From NCBI GenBank assembly GCA_000827205.1, contig KN832567.1:323212-387211 (forward strand): a stretch of 64,000 bases of DNA, in the 5' to 3' direction. This DNA comes from Plicaturopsis crispa FD-325 SS-3 (lineage: Eukaryota > Basidiomycota > Agaricomycetes > Amylocorticiales > Amylocorticiaceae). The translations under genes were made by a program, and so were the position numbers. Of this stretch, positions 44,996-57,316 are shown piece by piece (the stretch's first letter is position 1; every line of letters starts with the position of its first letter). Below the pieces are notes generated by a model that was not told the DNA's origin, did no database searches, and was given only the letters and a program-made list of their open reading frames with translations.

Positions 44996-47900
44996 ATGCC
45001 TGCTCCAAGGCTCTCTCACAGCGCGGAGGCCGCGAGAGCAGCAGCTCTACAGGCCGAATTTAACGAGAAGAAGTGGGTATGGGTGCCAGACGAGAAGGAG
45101 GGCTATCTGGCCGGATGGGTCAACAAGGAGGAGGAGGACATCGGCGAGATAATCATGGCGGCAGGCGGGGACATTCGCAAAGTCCCACTTTACGCGCTGT
45201 CAAAGATGAATCCGCCCAAGTTCGACCGCGTGGACGATATCGCGGATCTAACGTTCCTGAACGAGGCCAGTGTTGTCCATAATCTGCGGCTGAGGTACGG
45301 TTCAGGAGCAATATACGTGAGTTCGCTACGCGTAGATGTCTCATTCCACCCTTGCTTATGTTTCCATAGACATATTCGGGTCTTTTCTTGGTTGCCATTA
45401 ACCCTTACCAGGCGCTCCCACTCTATTCTGATGCAATTGTACAACAATACCGCAACAAGCGTCGGGACGAGAATCCGCCCCACATCTTCGCCGTCGCAGA
45501 GCGCGCATGGGTAAACATGGGCGATGAGCGTGAAAACCAGAGTATTCTCATCACGTGCGTGCTCCCTGTCGCCCGTGTACGCGCGATCTCACTAGAGTCA
45601 TAAACAGTGGCGAGTCGGGCGCAGGAAAGACGGAAAGCACGAAGAAGGTCATACAGTACCTCGCTGCAATCGCGACAGACGTGCATCCCCACGCGCCGGG
45701 CTCCCCTCTCGTAGCCTCGGGTTCATTCTCTGCGTCGATGCCGACGTCAGGGCTCCCGCGCAGCAGCTCGCTCAAGCATACAAAGCAGCCGTCTATTTCG
45801 CCGTCGGGCTCCGGCCTCAAGCCGAAAGATCGGCTAGGTTTGCTTGAACGGCAGATCCTCCAAGCCAACCCCATTCTCGAGGCTTTCGGGAATGCACAGA
45901 CCCAGCGTAATAACAACTCCAGTCGATTCGGGAAGTTTGTGCGCATTAGTTTTGCGCCCGATGGCAGCATTGCCGGCGCGAACATCGATTGGTATCTGCT
46001 AGAGAAGAGCCGGGTTGTTGTGAGGAGCGATGCCGAGAGGAGTTTTCACGTATTCTACCAGCTCATGGCCGGTGGCGGACAGCTGAAAGGTAAGATTTTT
46101 TGCGTTTTGATCCATATGACCTGACTTCACCTGCGGCTTAGACACCTTATTGCTCGGCGGTGGAGTCGAGGACTATGAATACCTCAACAAGAGTCGACGG
46201 GAAGTCGACGGTGTTGACGACAGAGAAGAGTGGTTCGCGTTGAAGGTTGGTCAATCCTTTCGGGTAATTTCGTCCAATCTCATGAGGGTTCTCAGAGCGC
46301 TCTGGAAGTAATGGGCTTCTCCCCTCTAGAGCAATTTGAGCTCTTCCGCATCGTCGCTGCTATCATGCATATTGGCAACATCACCATTACTGCGACACGC
46401 GCCGACGACGCCGTCATGCCTGATCCATCCCAAGCCGAGCGTGTGTGCCACCTGCTGGGCATTCCGGTTGCAGAGTTCACACGTGCCGTCCTGCGACCAC
46501 GCGTACTGGCAGGTCGGGAATGGGTGTCCCAAGCACGCACACGACAGCAAGCGTTGGATGAATTATCCGCCCTCTGCAAGACTTTGTATGAAAAGTCTTT
46601 CGGCCAGCTTGTCGATCGCATCAACCGAGCGCTTGACAGACCATCCTCAAAGTCCACATTCATCGGTGTACTCGATATCGCCGGATTCGAGATTTTCGAG
46701 ACCAACGCGTACGAGCAGCTCCTCATCAACTACACCAACGAGAAGCTACAGCAGTTTTTCAACCACCATATGTTCGTGCTCGAGCAGGAGGAATATGCGC
46801 GCGAGGGGATTGAATGGGATTACGTGAACTTTGGCCTCGACCTGCAACCCACGATCGACTTGATTGAGGCGAGTGGGAACGTCATCGGTGTCCTGAGCTG
46901 TCTCGACGAAGAGTGCATCATGCCCAAAGCGACGGACATCACGTTTACCAACAAGCTCAATAACATGTGGAGTGGGGAGCCTCAGTCGGACGAGGTACCG
47001 CATCCCGGGCGCGACAAATACGAGCCTTCGCGATTCGAACAGGGTTTCATTGTCCAACACTACGCTGGCAAGGTCGAATATCGCACAGATGGCTGGCTTG
47101 AAAAGAACAAGGACCCACTCAACGACAACCTAACGCGCGTCCTAGCAGCATCTCAGGAGCGTTATGTTGCGACACTTTTCGCCGACTACGGGGACGCGCC
47201 GCCCATCCATTCGAGCCTCGCTAGCGTCAGCAAGGCTACCTCGACTTTCGGAAAGAAACGGGCCATTAAAAAGGGCGCCTTCCGAACCGTTGCTCAACGA
47301 CACAAAGAACAGCTCTCCAGTCTCATGGGCCAGCTACAGGCCACGCAGCCGCATTTCGTGCGGTGCATAGTTCCAAATGCCCATAAGAAACCAGGACGAG
47401 TCGACGTACCGCTTATTCTCGACCAGCTACGATGCAACGGTGTGCTTGAGGGTATACGCATAGCGCGTCTCGGATATCCTAACCGACTTCCATTTGTCGA
47501 ATTCCGACAACGGTACGAAGTCCTGACTCCTGGTATCATTCCCCGAGGCTACATGGACGGCCGTAAGGCGTGCCTGCGGATGGTGGATGCGCTGGAGCTG
47601 GACAAGTCCATCTACCGCATTGGAACGTCCAAGGTCTTTTTTAAAGCAGGCGTGCTTGCCGAACTCGAGGAGCGCAGAGACGCACTACTCTTCGATATCT
47701 TCTCGCGTATACAGGCCATGGCACGAATGTGGACTGCCAGGCGCCAAATGAAGAAGATTCTCAACCGCGCTGTTGCGATTCGAACAATCCAGCGCAACGC
47801 CCGCGTATACGGTGAACTCAAGGAATGGCCGTGGTGGCAACTATATACCAAGGCACGTATCATCACAGTTGCCATTGTTTAGTATCGGTATTAATAGGAC

Positions 47901-50900
47901 GATGCAGGTTCGTCCTCTCCTTGCAGCGACGCGCAACGACGACGAGCTCCGCAAGAAGGAAGCCGAACTGGCTTTGATTCGTGAGCGCGCCGAGAGGGAT
48001 AAACAGGAGCGAGAGGCTCTGGAAAGTCTCAAGATGTCTTTGGAATCGGAGAAGCGCAAGATCGAGGAAGAACTGGAAGCGGAACGTGGTCTGGCCCTCG
48101 ACAAGGACGCTCTCCTTGAACGGAGCAAGAAACGTGAAGGGGAGCTAGAAGAAGAGGTCGCAGCATTGCAAGCAGACCTTGACACGCTTGATTCCCAGCT
48201 TGATCGCGCTCTTCGAATCCAGAGGGAAAGCGAGGAAAAACACGAGTCCCTCCGCCAGGCGTTTGATCAGGCCGCAGAGCACCTTGTTCGCCTCGAAACT
48301 GAGCAGCAGGCATGGGTGCAAAGAGAATCCGAGCTCGCTGACCAGTTGAGTGGCGCCGAAAACGAGATAGAGAACCTTCGCGTCGATAGGGATGAACTCG
48401 AGAAGCTGAGCGAGGAGCTGAAGGACCTGGCCTCTCAACGCGAGGAAGATCTTGCACGAGCTAAAGAACGCATGGAGGCTAACATCGTTGAGCTTGAAGG
48501 AAAACTTCATGCGGAGCTGAGCAACAAGTTCGTGTTCTACCAATATCCTGCTATATGTTGATTGACCGGCCTTCAGGGATATTGTCAAGAGCAAATCAGA
48601 TGGCCTGGAACAAGATCTTCGCCAGGCGAAGGACCAAGTTGCAGAGCTTTCTCGTACTGCGACGGAATACTCCAACATCATCCAGAAAAAGGAGGACGAC
48701 GTAGCCCGGCTTCTTTCGGAACTCGCGGCGTCAAAACAAGAACGAAACCGCTCTTCGAAACATATCACAGAGCTGCAAGGCCAGATCGACACATTGACCG
48801 CCGAACTGGAGGCCCAAAATGAGGACCACAAGCGTAGCTCATTCGCCCGCGCCAAGCTTCAGGAGGAACTGGACGAGCTCCGTGCCTTGATGGAGGCTAA
48901 GACGAGTGAAGACACCCGACGCAGCGAGGTCGAAAAGAGTAAAGAAGAAGAACTTGTCGATCTACGCGCTCAGGTCACGAAATTGCAGCAGGACCTCAGC
49001 GAAGCGCGCAAGACGGCGCTCGAGAGCCAGAGCAAGTTGAAAGTCGATTTGGACAACTCCATCCGCGAACATGCTTCCCTGCAACGTAGCCACAAGTCGT
49101 TGTCCGACCAAGTACAGGCTTCCAGGACGCAGTTGTCCAAGAAAGAAGCCGCTTTATCCGAGTTGGAAAAGACGAAACGCGGCTTGGAGTCCGAGCTTCA
49201 GTCCGTGCGCTCCCGTCAAACGACCGCGGAGGACCAACTTGTCGAGGCGCAACGTGCCAAGGAGGTAGGCATTTTCGAGATGTCGTTTATCATTATCCAC
49301 TAACGTAATTCATCTCTCAGGCCCTAGAGCGTCAACTGGCGACTGCCCAAACACGATACCAGGATTTCGAAGACACTGTCCTGCAACTCGAACGAGAGAA
49401 AAGCACGCACGATAGGCAGATGGAGGCGACGAAGAAGCAGCTTGACGCAGAGTCTGCGAAGCGATCCCACTTGGAGCAACTGGTATCGAGTCAGAAGGCC
49501 GAACTCACGAAACTCAGGGATGGGAAGGTCAAGTCCGACAGGGAACTCAACAAAGCTTTGAACGATCTTAAAGCTCGTGAATGGGAGGTCAAGCAACTCG
49601 AATCGAGACAGGACAAGACCATCGTCGAGCATGTTCACGTTCTCGAGGAAGCCAAGCGTGTCACCGATCGACAGCTCGCCGACGCACACGTAGAGCTGCA
49701 GAAGAACGCAGTATACATCAGATCCCTGGAAAAGGCCAAAACACGTCTAGCAGGTGAAGTTGAGGACCTGGCTCGGGAAACAGAGAAGGAGCGAGTCGAG
49801 CTGCGGGCGAAGGCGAAGGCTACCAAAGCCCAAGAAGAACGAGCGTCTCGTGCCACGGCGGACATCGACAACGAGCGTCGCGCCCGCGAGGCTGCAGAGA
49901 ATCATATTCGCAAACTCCAGAATGAGCTCTTAGGGACTCATAATCAGTACGCCGAGCTTTCCCAGCAGCTTTCTTCCGTTCAACGTTCGAAGGACAATTT
50001 GGAGACGGAACTCGCTCGGCTGGCGGATGAAACCGATGCACCCAATTCCATGGCAAAGGTACAGCGCCAATACGAATCCCGCATCGCCCAATTGGAGAGC
50101 CAACTGGAAGATTCCGAATCGACGAAACTCGCAGCTGCAAAGGTCAAAGAACAAGTTAACAGGCAGCACGCAGAAATCCGCCGTTTAATCATGAACGATG
50201 GTCCGAAGGACGACGCTTTCCGATCTCGGTTGTTGCGCGAATTGCAGCTGGCAGATCAAGAACTGGAGTTGGAGATGTCTAATCGAAAGCCGCGGGATAG
50301 TAGAGCAGCTGAGCACAGCATGGCTAACGTCACGCCGTCCAAGCGCGACACTAACGGCACTGGTCGTAGTCGCAAAAGCTCGCAACCTGACCCTCCGCGC
50401 GTTCCCGACAAACAGGTCAACGCTCTGAGGCAACATGTTCAGATCTTGGAGCTGCGCATGGCAGCGTCAGACCGTGTGCGCCGGCACCTTGAAACCTCGA
50501 TCAGAGACATGACTGCCGATCTCGAGAACAGCGACGGGTCCAAGCAGTCTCTCCAGGCATATCGTGCCCGCCTTTCGAAGGAGAACGCAAGGCTAGCCGA
50601 GCTCCTAGCCGATGAGGCAGAAGCTCGACGTACCGCCGAGGCCGCGCAAATGGACGGCGTGCAGGCTATGTGGAACAAATTCCAGAATACCATCGCAGAA
50701 GAACGGGAAAGTTATACTCGTTTGGAAGAATCTCGAAAGGCCTTGGTAAGTCGTTCATTCCAAACGAGTTAGACTTAACTAATCCCCTCTCGCAAGCTCG
50801 TCCAACAACGCTCTGCACAAACTGAGCTCGAGGATCATCGAAATCAAGTCCGGGAACTGACACAAGCTAGGAAACAGTTGCAGGCTGAGGTTGCAGATCT

Positions 50901-52873
50901 TACTGAGCGTGTGGAGGCCGAACGGGCGGCAAAGAATGACGAGATAGGTTTGTCGTCTCTTTCGAACTGTCATCGTCCTGCTCAAACTGTTGTATAGGTG
51001 CCAGACGTCAGCTTCAAGCCCGCTTGCAAGAGCTTGAGATCACATCGACATCGTCTTCGGCCATGCATTCCGGTAAGGACCTCATGCTAGGTGTCTTCGT
51101 TCTCGTCCTAACGCCCGTTCAGAATTACGAGAAGCAGTAGAGTCCTACAAGAAAAAAGCTGAGACGTACTTGGGGAGACTCGAGGCAGCTGAAATAGCCA
51201 GAGCCAAAGCTTCTCGCGCGGAGTCTTTCGGTCAGTTTTCCATCTCGTCTCCAGTTTTGCATTGTTGATGTCAGAGAAATAGTGCGGCGGTCACTTGCTG
51301 AAGCAGAGAAACTCCAAGCCGAAGCCATTGCTGAGCGGAAGGTTGCTGAGGACCGGCTCCAGGAGACAGAAAACCGCTTGCGGGAGCTCGAAGCCAAGCT
51401 GGAGGATGAGGGACGAGAAACGTCAGACATGGGTCTTCTGCAGCAGCGTTTGAGCGAAGCGCTTGAAGATGAACGAAAGCAGCACCAGAAGGATCTCGCC
51501 GAACGTGACTTTACTACCGACCAGACCAGGAAGAAGTACCAAGGTCTGTAGCTCTTGGGTCTGTCTTAATGCGACTGCTTTTGCTGACACAATTTGTAGC
51601 GGAATTGGCGCAGTTAAGCGATGGTGTGTTTTCTCAAGAGCGGATCTTCGTTTCTTGGTTACTGACTGCTTTCTCTAGAGCTCCAGTCTCAAAGGGACAC
51701 CATGAGCAGACTGCGGGAAGACAACAGGAAGACTCGCTCGGATTACGACAACCTGCAGCTACGGTATGACGACGAAGTCTACAACGGCGGCGCCTGGAAG
51801 AAGGAGAAGGAGCGCATGGAGACCAAGATCGGCGACTTGCTCAAAGCATACGAAGCCGCCACAGCCGCGCAAACCGAGCAGCAAGCGCAAATCGTTGCCC
51901 TCCATTCCCAAGTGCGCGAGCTACGCGGTGTCCTCAACGATGCCGAGACGGACCGCGCGCTTCTGCAGAAGGCGCGTCGGGCGCTGCAGGCAGAGCTCGA
52001 GACCATCAAGCTCGACACCGTTGATACAAACAAGATGTCGTCGGATCGCGAGAGGCAGAAGCTGCAGCTCCAAAAACAGGACCTGGAGCGATCGCTGGAA
52101 GAGCAAGAGGACCGTGTAGCGATGGCCTTTGAGCGCATGAAAAAGGCCGAAGGACATGCAGCCGACTGTCAGGTTGAGCTGGGTAAAGTGCGAGTTGAGA
52201 ACTCGGAACTCGACAAGCTTAACGTGAGGGAGCTCTCTCGTCTTGTTTCTACACCGCTTACATATGGCTATCCAGGCGCACCTTGAGAAGCAAGTCAAGG
52301 AGTTGAATCTGAGGATTGTGGACCTCGAGACCAAGTCGTATGCGAGCTCGCCCCGGCCCGCGACTAGCTCGCGGCGCATGGAAAATCGGATTGAGGAGCT
52401 TACGAATCAACTCAACCAAACCAACAAGGAGCGTAGCGAGTCGTCCCGGCTGCACCGTTCTGCAGATAAACTCGCTCGTGATGCCCAGTTCCAACTGCAG
52501 GAGAGTGATCGCCAGCGAGCACGTCTGGAGGAGGAGCGCAAGACGTACGAGGCGCAGATCCTCAGTTTGAGGCAGGCTATGGATCATATGGTACGCGCTT
52601 GGAGTCATTCCTAGCGGGCGTCTTGCTGACTTGTGTTGCAGCAAACGGAGGAAAGTAACCTACAACTTGCTAAACGTCGCGCGGAGCGTGAAGCGGTCGA
52701 TTTCAAGCAGAAGGCGATCAAGTGAGTCATCTTTATGTCCTTTTTATAGTCCTTTATTCAATGCGTGTGTGTGTAGTCTCGAGCGGGAAGTTGAAAGGCT
52801 ACGAAACCGCCTCGATCGACCGTCTTCGACCATAATGTCCCCCACATCCTCACCGCGCAAGTCGCATTCTTGA
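44996..52873 (+). CDS. MYO2: Class II myosin heavy chain
   Basis: Two-headed motor that builds the cytokinetic actomyosin ring. Seventeen exons close to 2,347 aa: 44996-45316, 45370-45554, 45608-46089, 46142-46245, 46296-47852, 47908-48527, 48577-49264, 49321-50745, 50797-50947, 50998-51072, 51123-51230, 51277-51543, 51600-51623, 51679-52223, 52276-52590, 52642-52721 and 52777-52873. The head has [19 protein letters not shown]-loop [10 protein letters not shown] (about 170), switch 1 [10 protein letters not shown], switch 2 DIAGFEIFE, and actin-site [20 protein letters not shown], then one IQ helix. The tail from about 890 is almost pure coiled coil, ending [16 protein letters not shown]. Oddities: loop 1 carries about 55 extra Ser/Pro-rich residues, exon 13 is 24 nt, and the intron after exon 5 is GC-AG. 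The symbol follows the fission-yeast name and may differ in this lineage. Confidence 0.95.
47853..47907 (+). other. GC-AG intron in the myosin II gene
   Basis: Exon AAG, then intron GCACGTATCA...GATGCAG, 55 nt, with a branch-like TATTAAT before the acceptor. Only this donor joins QLYTK to [13 protein letters not shown] in phase. The nearby GT (47857) would break the frame, and the unspliced frame hits a stop. Confidence 0.75.
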
Positions 52874-53211
52874 ACTTACACCTTTACGACGGGATATTAT
52901 CTGACGATCTTCGACGCTCCTTATGAGTTAATGTTGTGTGTATGTAGTTGCCACGGACATGCTCTGTTTCACTTTGCCGTTCATTGCACTGTATTGTAAT
53001 CTATCATCGTACATATCAAGCATCTTTTATTTTCTGCCTTTTTCATGAACTTTTCAAGTGTGGCGCGTCGACTCCGGTTCCGAGTTCTTGACGCGAGCAC
53101 TATCACGTGCGATGAACTGTACAGTACCATTTCAACATTCCCACGGTCTCTGTAACAATTTCCATTCACCGACGAGCTGGTCACCATTCATCAAGACCCT
53201 CGACGCCCGCC
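52874..53211. other. Intergenic region, myosin 3' end / RPL38 promoter
   Basis: About 340 bp. No separate gene. The pyrimidine-rich CATTCATCAAGACCCTC stretch just before 53212 fits a ribosomal-protein gene leader. Confidence 0.4.
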
Positions 53212-53646
53212 ATGGTGCGTTTTCATTCTCTGGAGCCTTGAGACACTATGCTGAACCGCTGCGTTACTCTGAATAGCCCAAGGAAATCCGCGATATCAAG
53301 CAGTTCATCGAGATCGCTCGGCGAAAGGATGCATCGCGTACGTAGATTCGCCCAGTGGACATCGGTAGATGGAATCTAACGAGATGGGTGAACACAGAGG
53401 CACGCATAAAGAAGACGGCACCGAGGGTGGCCGGTGGCAAGCCCCAGACGAAGTTCAAGGTTCGCTGCTCGCGGTACCTCTACACGCTGGCCGTCGACGA
53501 CCCAGAGAAGGCGGAGAAGCTCAAGCAGAGCTTGCCCCCTGGTGCGTGCAGTCACCTCTTGTACTCCCTGTGAATTTCTGTAGAGCACTAGACTGATTGC
53601 TTTCGCAGGTTTGACCGTTATCGACGTCACAAAAACCAAGAAGTAA
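53212..53646 (+). CDS. RPL38: 60S ribosomal protein L38
   Basis: Small structural protein of the large ribosomal subunit. Four exons (53212-53214, 53277-53337, 53398-53541, 53609-53646) give 81 aa. The first exon is the ATG alone, followed at once by an intron, as is common in fungal ribosomal protein genes. Sequence: [20 protein letters not shown], then [46 protein letters not shown] and [10 protein letters not shown]. This is a full match to the family, slightly longer than yeast L38 (78 aa) because of the [10 protein letters not shown] insert. Expression should be strong and constitutive. Confidence 0.96.
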
Positions 53647-54170
53647 ATTGGAAATTGTGATCGTTGTTTTGTACGACGGCTGTACTGGTTTTTTCCTATG
53701 GGACTTTTGCGCCAGGAGCGGGACACGGAGAGAGAGGAGATGATATGCGAAGCAAAATTATGCATGCACGTACAACATGCCCTCTAATGCTATGATTGTT
53801 TTCCTTGCTGCCATTGACCTGTGCCTTACGGATGACTATGCACAAGTCACAAGCCATGTGCTTTTCTTTCTCTTGCAGTATGCCTCGTAAGTCCACTCTC
53901 ATGTTTCATTGCATCGACGACATCCTGTGATGTGTCTGTCAGCGTTTTTCCAGGTCGGATGAGCCTTCGAACTCTTCGCACTGGTCTTGATGTCGAGAGT
54001 TGACGAAAATGCTACACGAGGTAGCCTGTGGAGTCAAATGACAATTCAATCTCAAACATGAATATTGAATGGTGAATGAGGCCTTTGTATTGTGCTATGC
54101 ATGGTATGTTACAGCTGACAAGACTATCCCCGTATTACCACCTCGCGCAGGGTAGCGCTCCTCGTACAAA
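53647..54170. other. Convergent intergenic region, RPL38 / AsaB-like copy 1
   Basis: About 525 bp. The last 80 bp (from about 54095) match the flank after copy 2 (from about 56280), so the duplicated unit reaches past the stop codon. Nothing else supported. Confidence 0.4.
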
Positions 54171-55120
54171 TTAATCATAGAACACTAATGCCCGAAGTTC
54201 GATGGATTCGCGCAGAGGCGCGCCTGCCGACGTTGTAGGGTCCTCAAATCCTGTGTGCGGCGTCAGCCACGCCGTTCCATCCTCCTGCACAGTATCAAAG
54301 CTAGGATCGCGATATTCAGCAGGCAGAAATTAAGCATATGGGTCCGCAGAGCTTACCATTTGATCAACGCAACCTCGTCCGGCTCCATACCGCGAAGGTA
54401 TTTCCATCTGTGGCCCGCATTGTACTTGACACCAAATGTCTCCCCCTCCCTGTCCGGGTAGATGAGCGCGACGGGCACCAAATCGTTCTTCACGTCGACA
54501 CTGCGGAAGTCGCAGAGGGCCAGCGGCCAGTCGAGCGCAGCGTGGCCGATGGGCCGCCACAGGTTGATGATCTGGAAGCGCTTGGAGAGGAGGGTCGGCA
54601 CGTCGTCCGCCGGTAGATGGCGCCGCACACGGTCGACGGCTGATTCGGGCGTCTGGTCGACGTGCACAAGACCTAAGGGCTGGCGTTTTGTGGGCACGTC
54701 AATCTCACCGGGGCGGCGGCGACGAATGGCTATGAGAGTGGTCATTCACCGTTAGGTTGAAGATAGTAGTGTGAGACGGCAAAGGAACGCACTGTGGTCG
54801 AACAACACGACGCGACTGGCACCCGTCAATTTCTTGATGAGCTGAATACTCTCCGGATAGTACTCCCGCTCAATTTCTTCGTCGTCCCGAAACGACGTGT
54901 GTTTCGCCGGACTGCGGTGGAACTCGAACCCCGCCGTGTCCAGCGTCACCGAACCCTCCTTGCCCCGCAAGTTCTCCACGGGAATGCCCTCCTTCACGGC
55001 GCGAACCCAGTTGCTCTCGTGGTGGCCGCTGATTTTATTGTAGGGGCGGGAACCGTCAAGCGGCGGCTCGAAGTAGGTGAGCTTCGCAGTTGTGGTGTCC
55101 TGCTGGGGGGTAGTAGTCAT
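54171..55120 (-). CDS. AsaB/CmcJ-like hydroxylase family protein, copy 1
   Basis: Three exons (55120-54793, 54729-54357, 54300-54171) give 276 aa. The family (AsaB/CmcJ-like, related to GA4 desaturase) contains oxygenases and methyl-hydroxylases of secondary metabolism. Signatures are AKLTYFEPPLDGSRPYN, the DTAGFEFHRSPAKHTSF segment, YYPESIQLIKKLTGASRVVL and FDHTIRRRRPGEI, then LVHVDQTPESAVDRVRRHLP with a candidate His-x-Asp iron pair, FQIINLWRPIGHAALDWPLA with LCDFRSVD, LIYPDREGETFGVKYNAGHR, and W-x-YLRGMEPDEVALIKCFD ending TPHTGFEDPTTSAGAPLRES. The 2-oxoglutarate/iron chemistry is known for some members only; the substrate here is unknown. It is a tandem duplicate of the gene at 56354-57316 with the same intron positions. 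Confidence 0.9.
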
Positions 55121-56353
55121 GGTAAGCTCGATAAACCACTAAGTAGTTGATGTGGGATCTGTCCTCCAGCTTACGGCTTTATATATGCACTACCTTGAGT
55201 CTTGACCTTAGGAAGAGGATGGCGTGCTCGACACGCACCTGATAGTCGATAGTCCTCGCGAGTCTTCCGACGGATGGAGTGAAGTTCGAGCAGCTTGTCA
55301 TCACAGTCGGGTTGTGTCCCTGCCTATGTGAAAGCGCGATATGCGCGTTGACCGAGTTTAGGCTGTCCGTGCTGTCTTTCCTACGTCAACGAGTAAGTAG
55401 CTATTTTAGCTGCTCTTGTAGTGATTTGAATTCTGTGAATGCGTACCGTCGTGCCCTGACATGATCGCGCCAACGTTCCCTCCATAGGAAACAGCGGAAA
55501 CAAGCCTTCCTTCGCGTTAAGTAGCCTGTGCAATGTGCAGGCATCGGGCAATCTGGGTAAATATCAGCATCGCAAACGAATAGATCCGCAGGTAAGCCAC
55601 ACCTTCCGCATCCACTGTCGTGCCGCCCTCCTCACGGGGGTCCAGAATCAACCCAGCTGTTGTCCCATCCCTTTGTGCCGTTTGCACTGTGCAAGATCCG
55701 CCTTGGGGGCAAACGTTCCATGTGACCATCACTGGCATCCCGATTACTATGAACGAGTTTGTCCGCCAGTCGTCCTCAGCGTCAGAGGTTTTACGTTGCG
55801 CAACCTGCAGCCTACTACTAGTAGTGTGCTTCAAGTTCGCGAGACTTCGAGAGGGAGTCTTCCGCGCCCGGGCAGACGTCTTGTTGGCAGCTGGTCGCGT
55901 TCAACTTGGTTTGTTAAGCCTTCGTAGTATAAGTATGACTTGCCAACTTGAAAGATTTGCCACCAGAGTTCTATTTGCAGTCTGTGTAGCGGGCACATCG
56001 CGCGCACTGTCAAACGGTGCACGGCTGCCATATACAGTGGCTCGTGGGCATGGCGGCGGCGAGTGTGACGGTGGGCACGCGTCAAGAGGCGCGTCGTTGA
56101 CCTTCGGGAATGTCTCTCGCAAGTGCTGAACGGGACGGTACAGTCGAAAGTTGCTTGAGGGACTTCGATGCACCGCTTGAAGTTGCTTGAACGCGCCGAA
56201 AAGATCTGAGATTCAATCTCAAACATCCTGAGTTCTGAACTGACTAGAACAATGAATATGAAGCTCGTATAGTGTACAACGATGCATGGTATGTTACAAT
56301 TGACAAGACTATCTCCGATCTACCACCCCACCCGGGGCAGCCCTATCGATTAA
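55121..56353. other. Region between the AsaB-like paralogues
   Basis: The promoter of copy 1 lies at 55121-55210 and shares a CTTTATATATGCACTACCTTGAGTC-like block with copy 2 (57361-57395). At 56270-56353 is the copy-2 3' flank. Between them a minus-strand frame (55517-55834, MKHTTSSRLQVAQR start) and a plus-strand frame (55620-56129) are open. I recognise neither, and a decayed gene is possible. Confidence 0.35.
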
Positions 56354-57316
56354 TCAATCGTAGAACACCAAAGCCCGGAGCTCGATGGATTCGCGCAAAG
56401 GCGCGCCTTCCGGCGTTGAGGGATCCTCAAATCCTGTGTGCGGCGTCAGCCACGCCGTTCCATCCTCCTGCACAGTATCAAAGCTAAAATCGCGATATTC
56501 AGCAGACAGAAATCATGCATACGGGCCCGCAGAGCTTACCATTTGATCAACGCAACCTCGTCCGGTTCCATACCGCGAAGATATTTCCATCTGTGGCCCG
56601 CATTGTACTTGACACCGAATGTCTCCCCCTCCCTGTCCGGGTAGATAAGTGCGACGGGCACCAGATCGTTCTTCACGTCGACACTGCGGAAATCGCAGAG
56701 GGCCAGCGGCCAGTCGAGCGCAGCGTGGCCGATGGGCCGCCACAGGTTGATGATCTGGAAGCGCTTGGAGAGGAGGGTCGGCACGTCGTCCGCCGGTAGA
56801 TGGCGCCGTACACGGTTCGCCGCTGATTCGGGGGTCTGATCGACATGCACAAGAGCTACGGGCTGGCGCTTCGTAGGCCCGTCGTCAATTTCACCGGGGC
56901 GACGACGACGAATAGCTATGATTGAGGGCATCCACCGGGTTAGTTCAGAGGTAGTCGCATAAGACGGCAGAGGACGCACTGTGGTCAAATAGCACGACAC
57001 GACTGGCACCCGTCAATTTCTTGATAAGCTCAATGCTCTCCGGATAGTACTCCCGTTCAATCTCATCGTCGTTCCGAAACGATGTGTGTTTCGCCGGACT
57101 GCGGTAGAACTGGAACCCTGCCGTGTCCAGCGTCACCGAATCTTCCCTGCCTCGCAAATTCTCCACAGGGATATCCTCCTTCACGGCGCGAACCCAGTTG
57201 CTGTCGTTGTAGCCGTTAGAGCCGGCGTTGATGTTGTTATAAGGGCGGGAGCCGTCAAGCGGCGGCTCGAAGTACGAAAGCTTCGCAGTCGTAGTGTCCT
57301 GCAGTGATATGGTCAT
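56354..57316 (-). CDS. AsaB/CmcJ-like hydroxylase family protein, copy 2
   Basis: Three exons (57316-56980, 56915-56540, 56483-56354) give 280 aa. It is nearly the same protein as copy 1 apart from a few substitutions and a short insert (NNINAGSNGYNDSNWV where copy 1 has NKISGHHESNWV). The start MTISLQDTTTAKLSYFEPPL replaces MTTTPQQDTTTAKLTYFEPP. The HVDQTPES and INLWRPIGHAALDWPL motifs are unchanged, so both copies look functional. The intron positions are the same, and the flanks match in both directions. The two genes are spaced by about 2.19 kb, so the whole unit arose by one tandem duplication. The strong conservation suggests a recent event or gene conversion. Confidence 0.9.
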
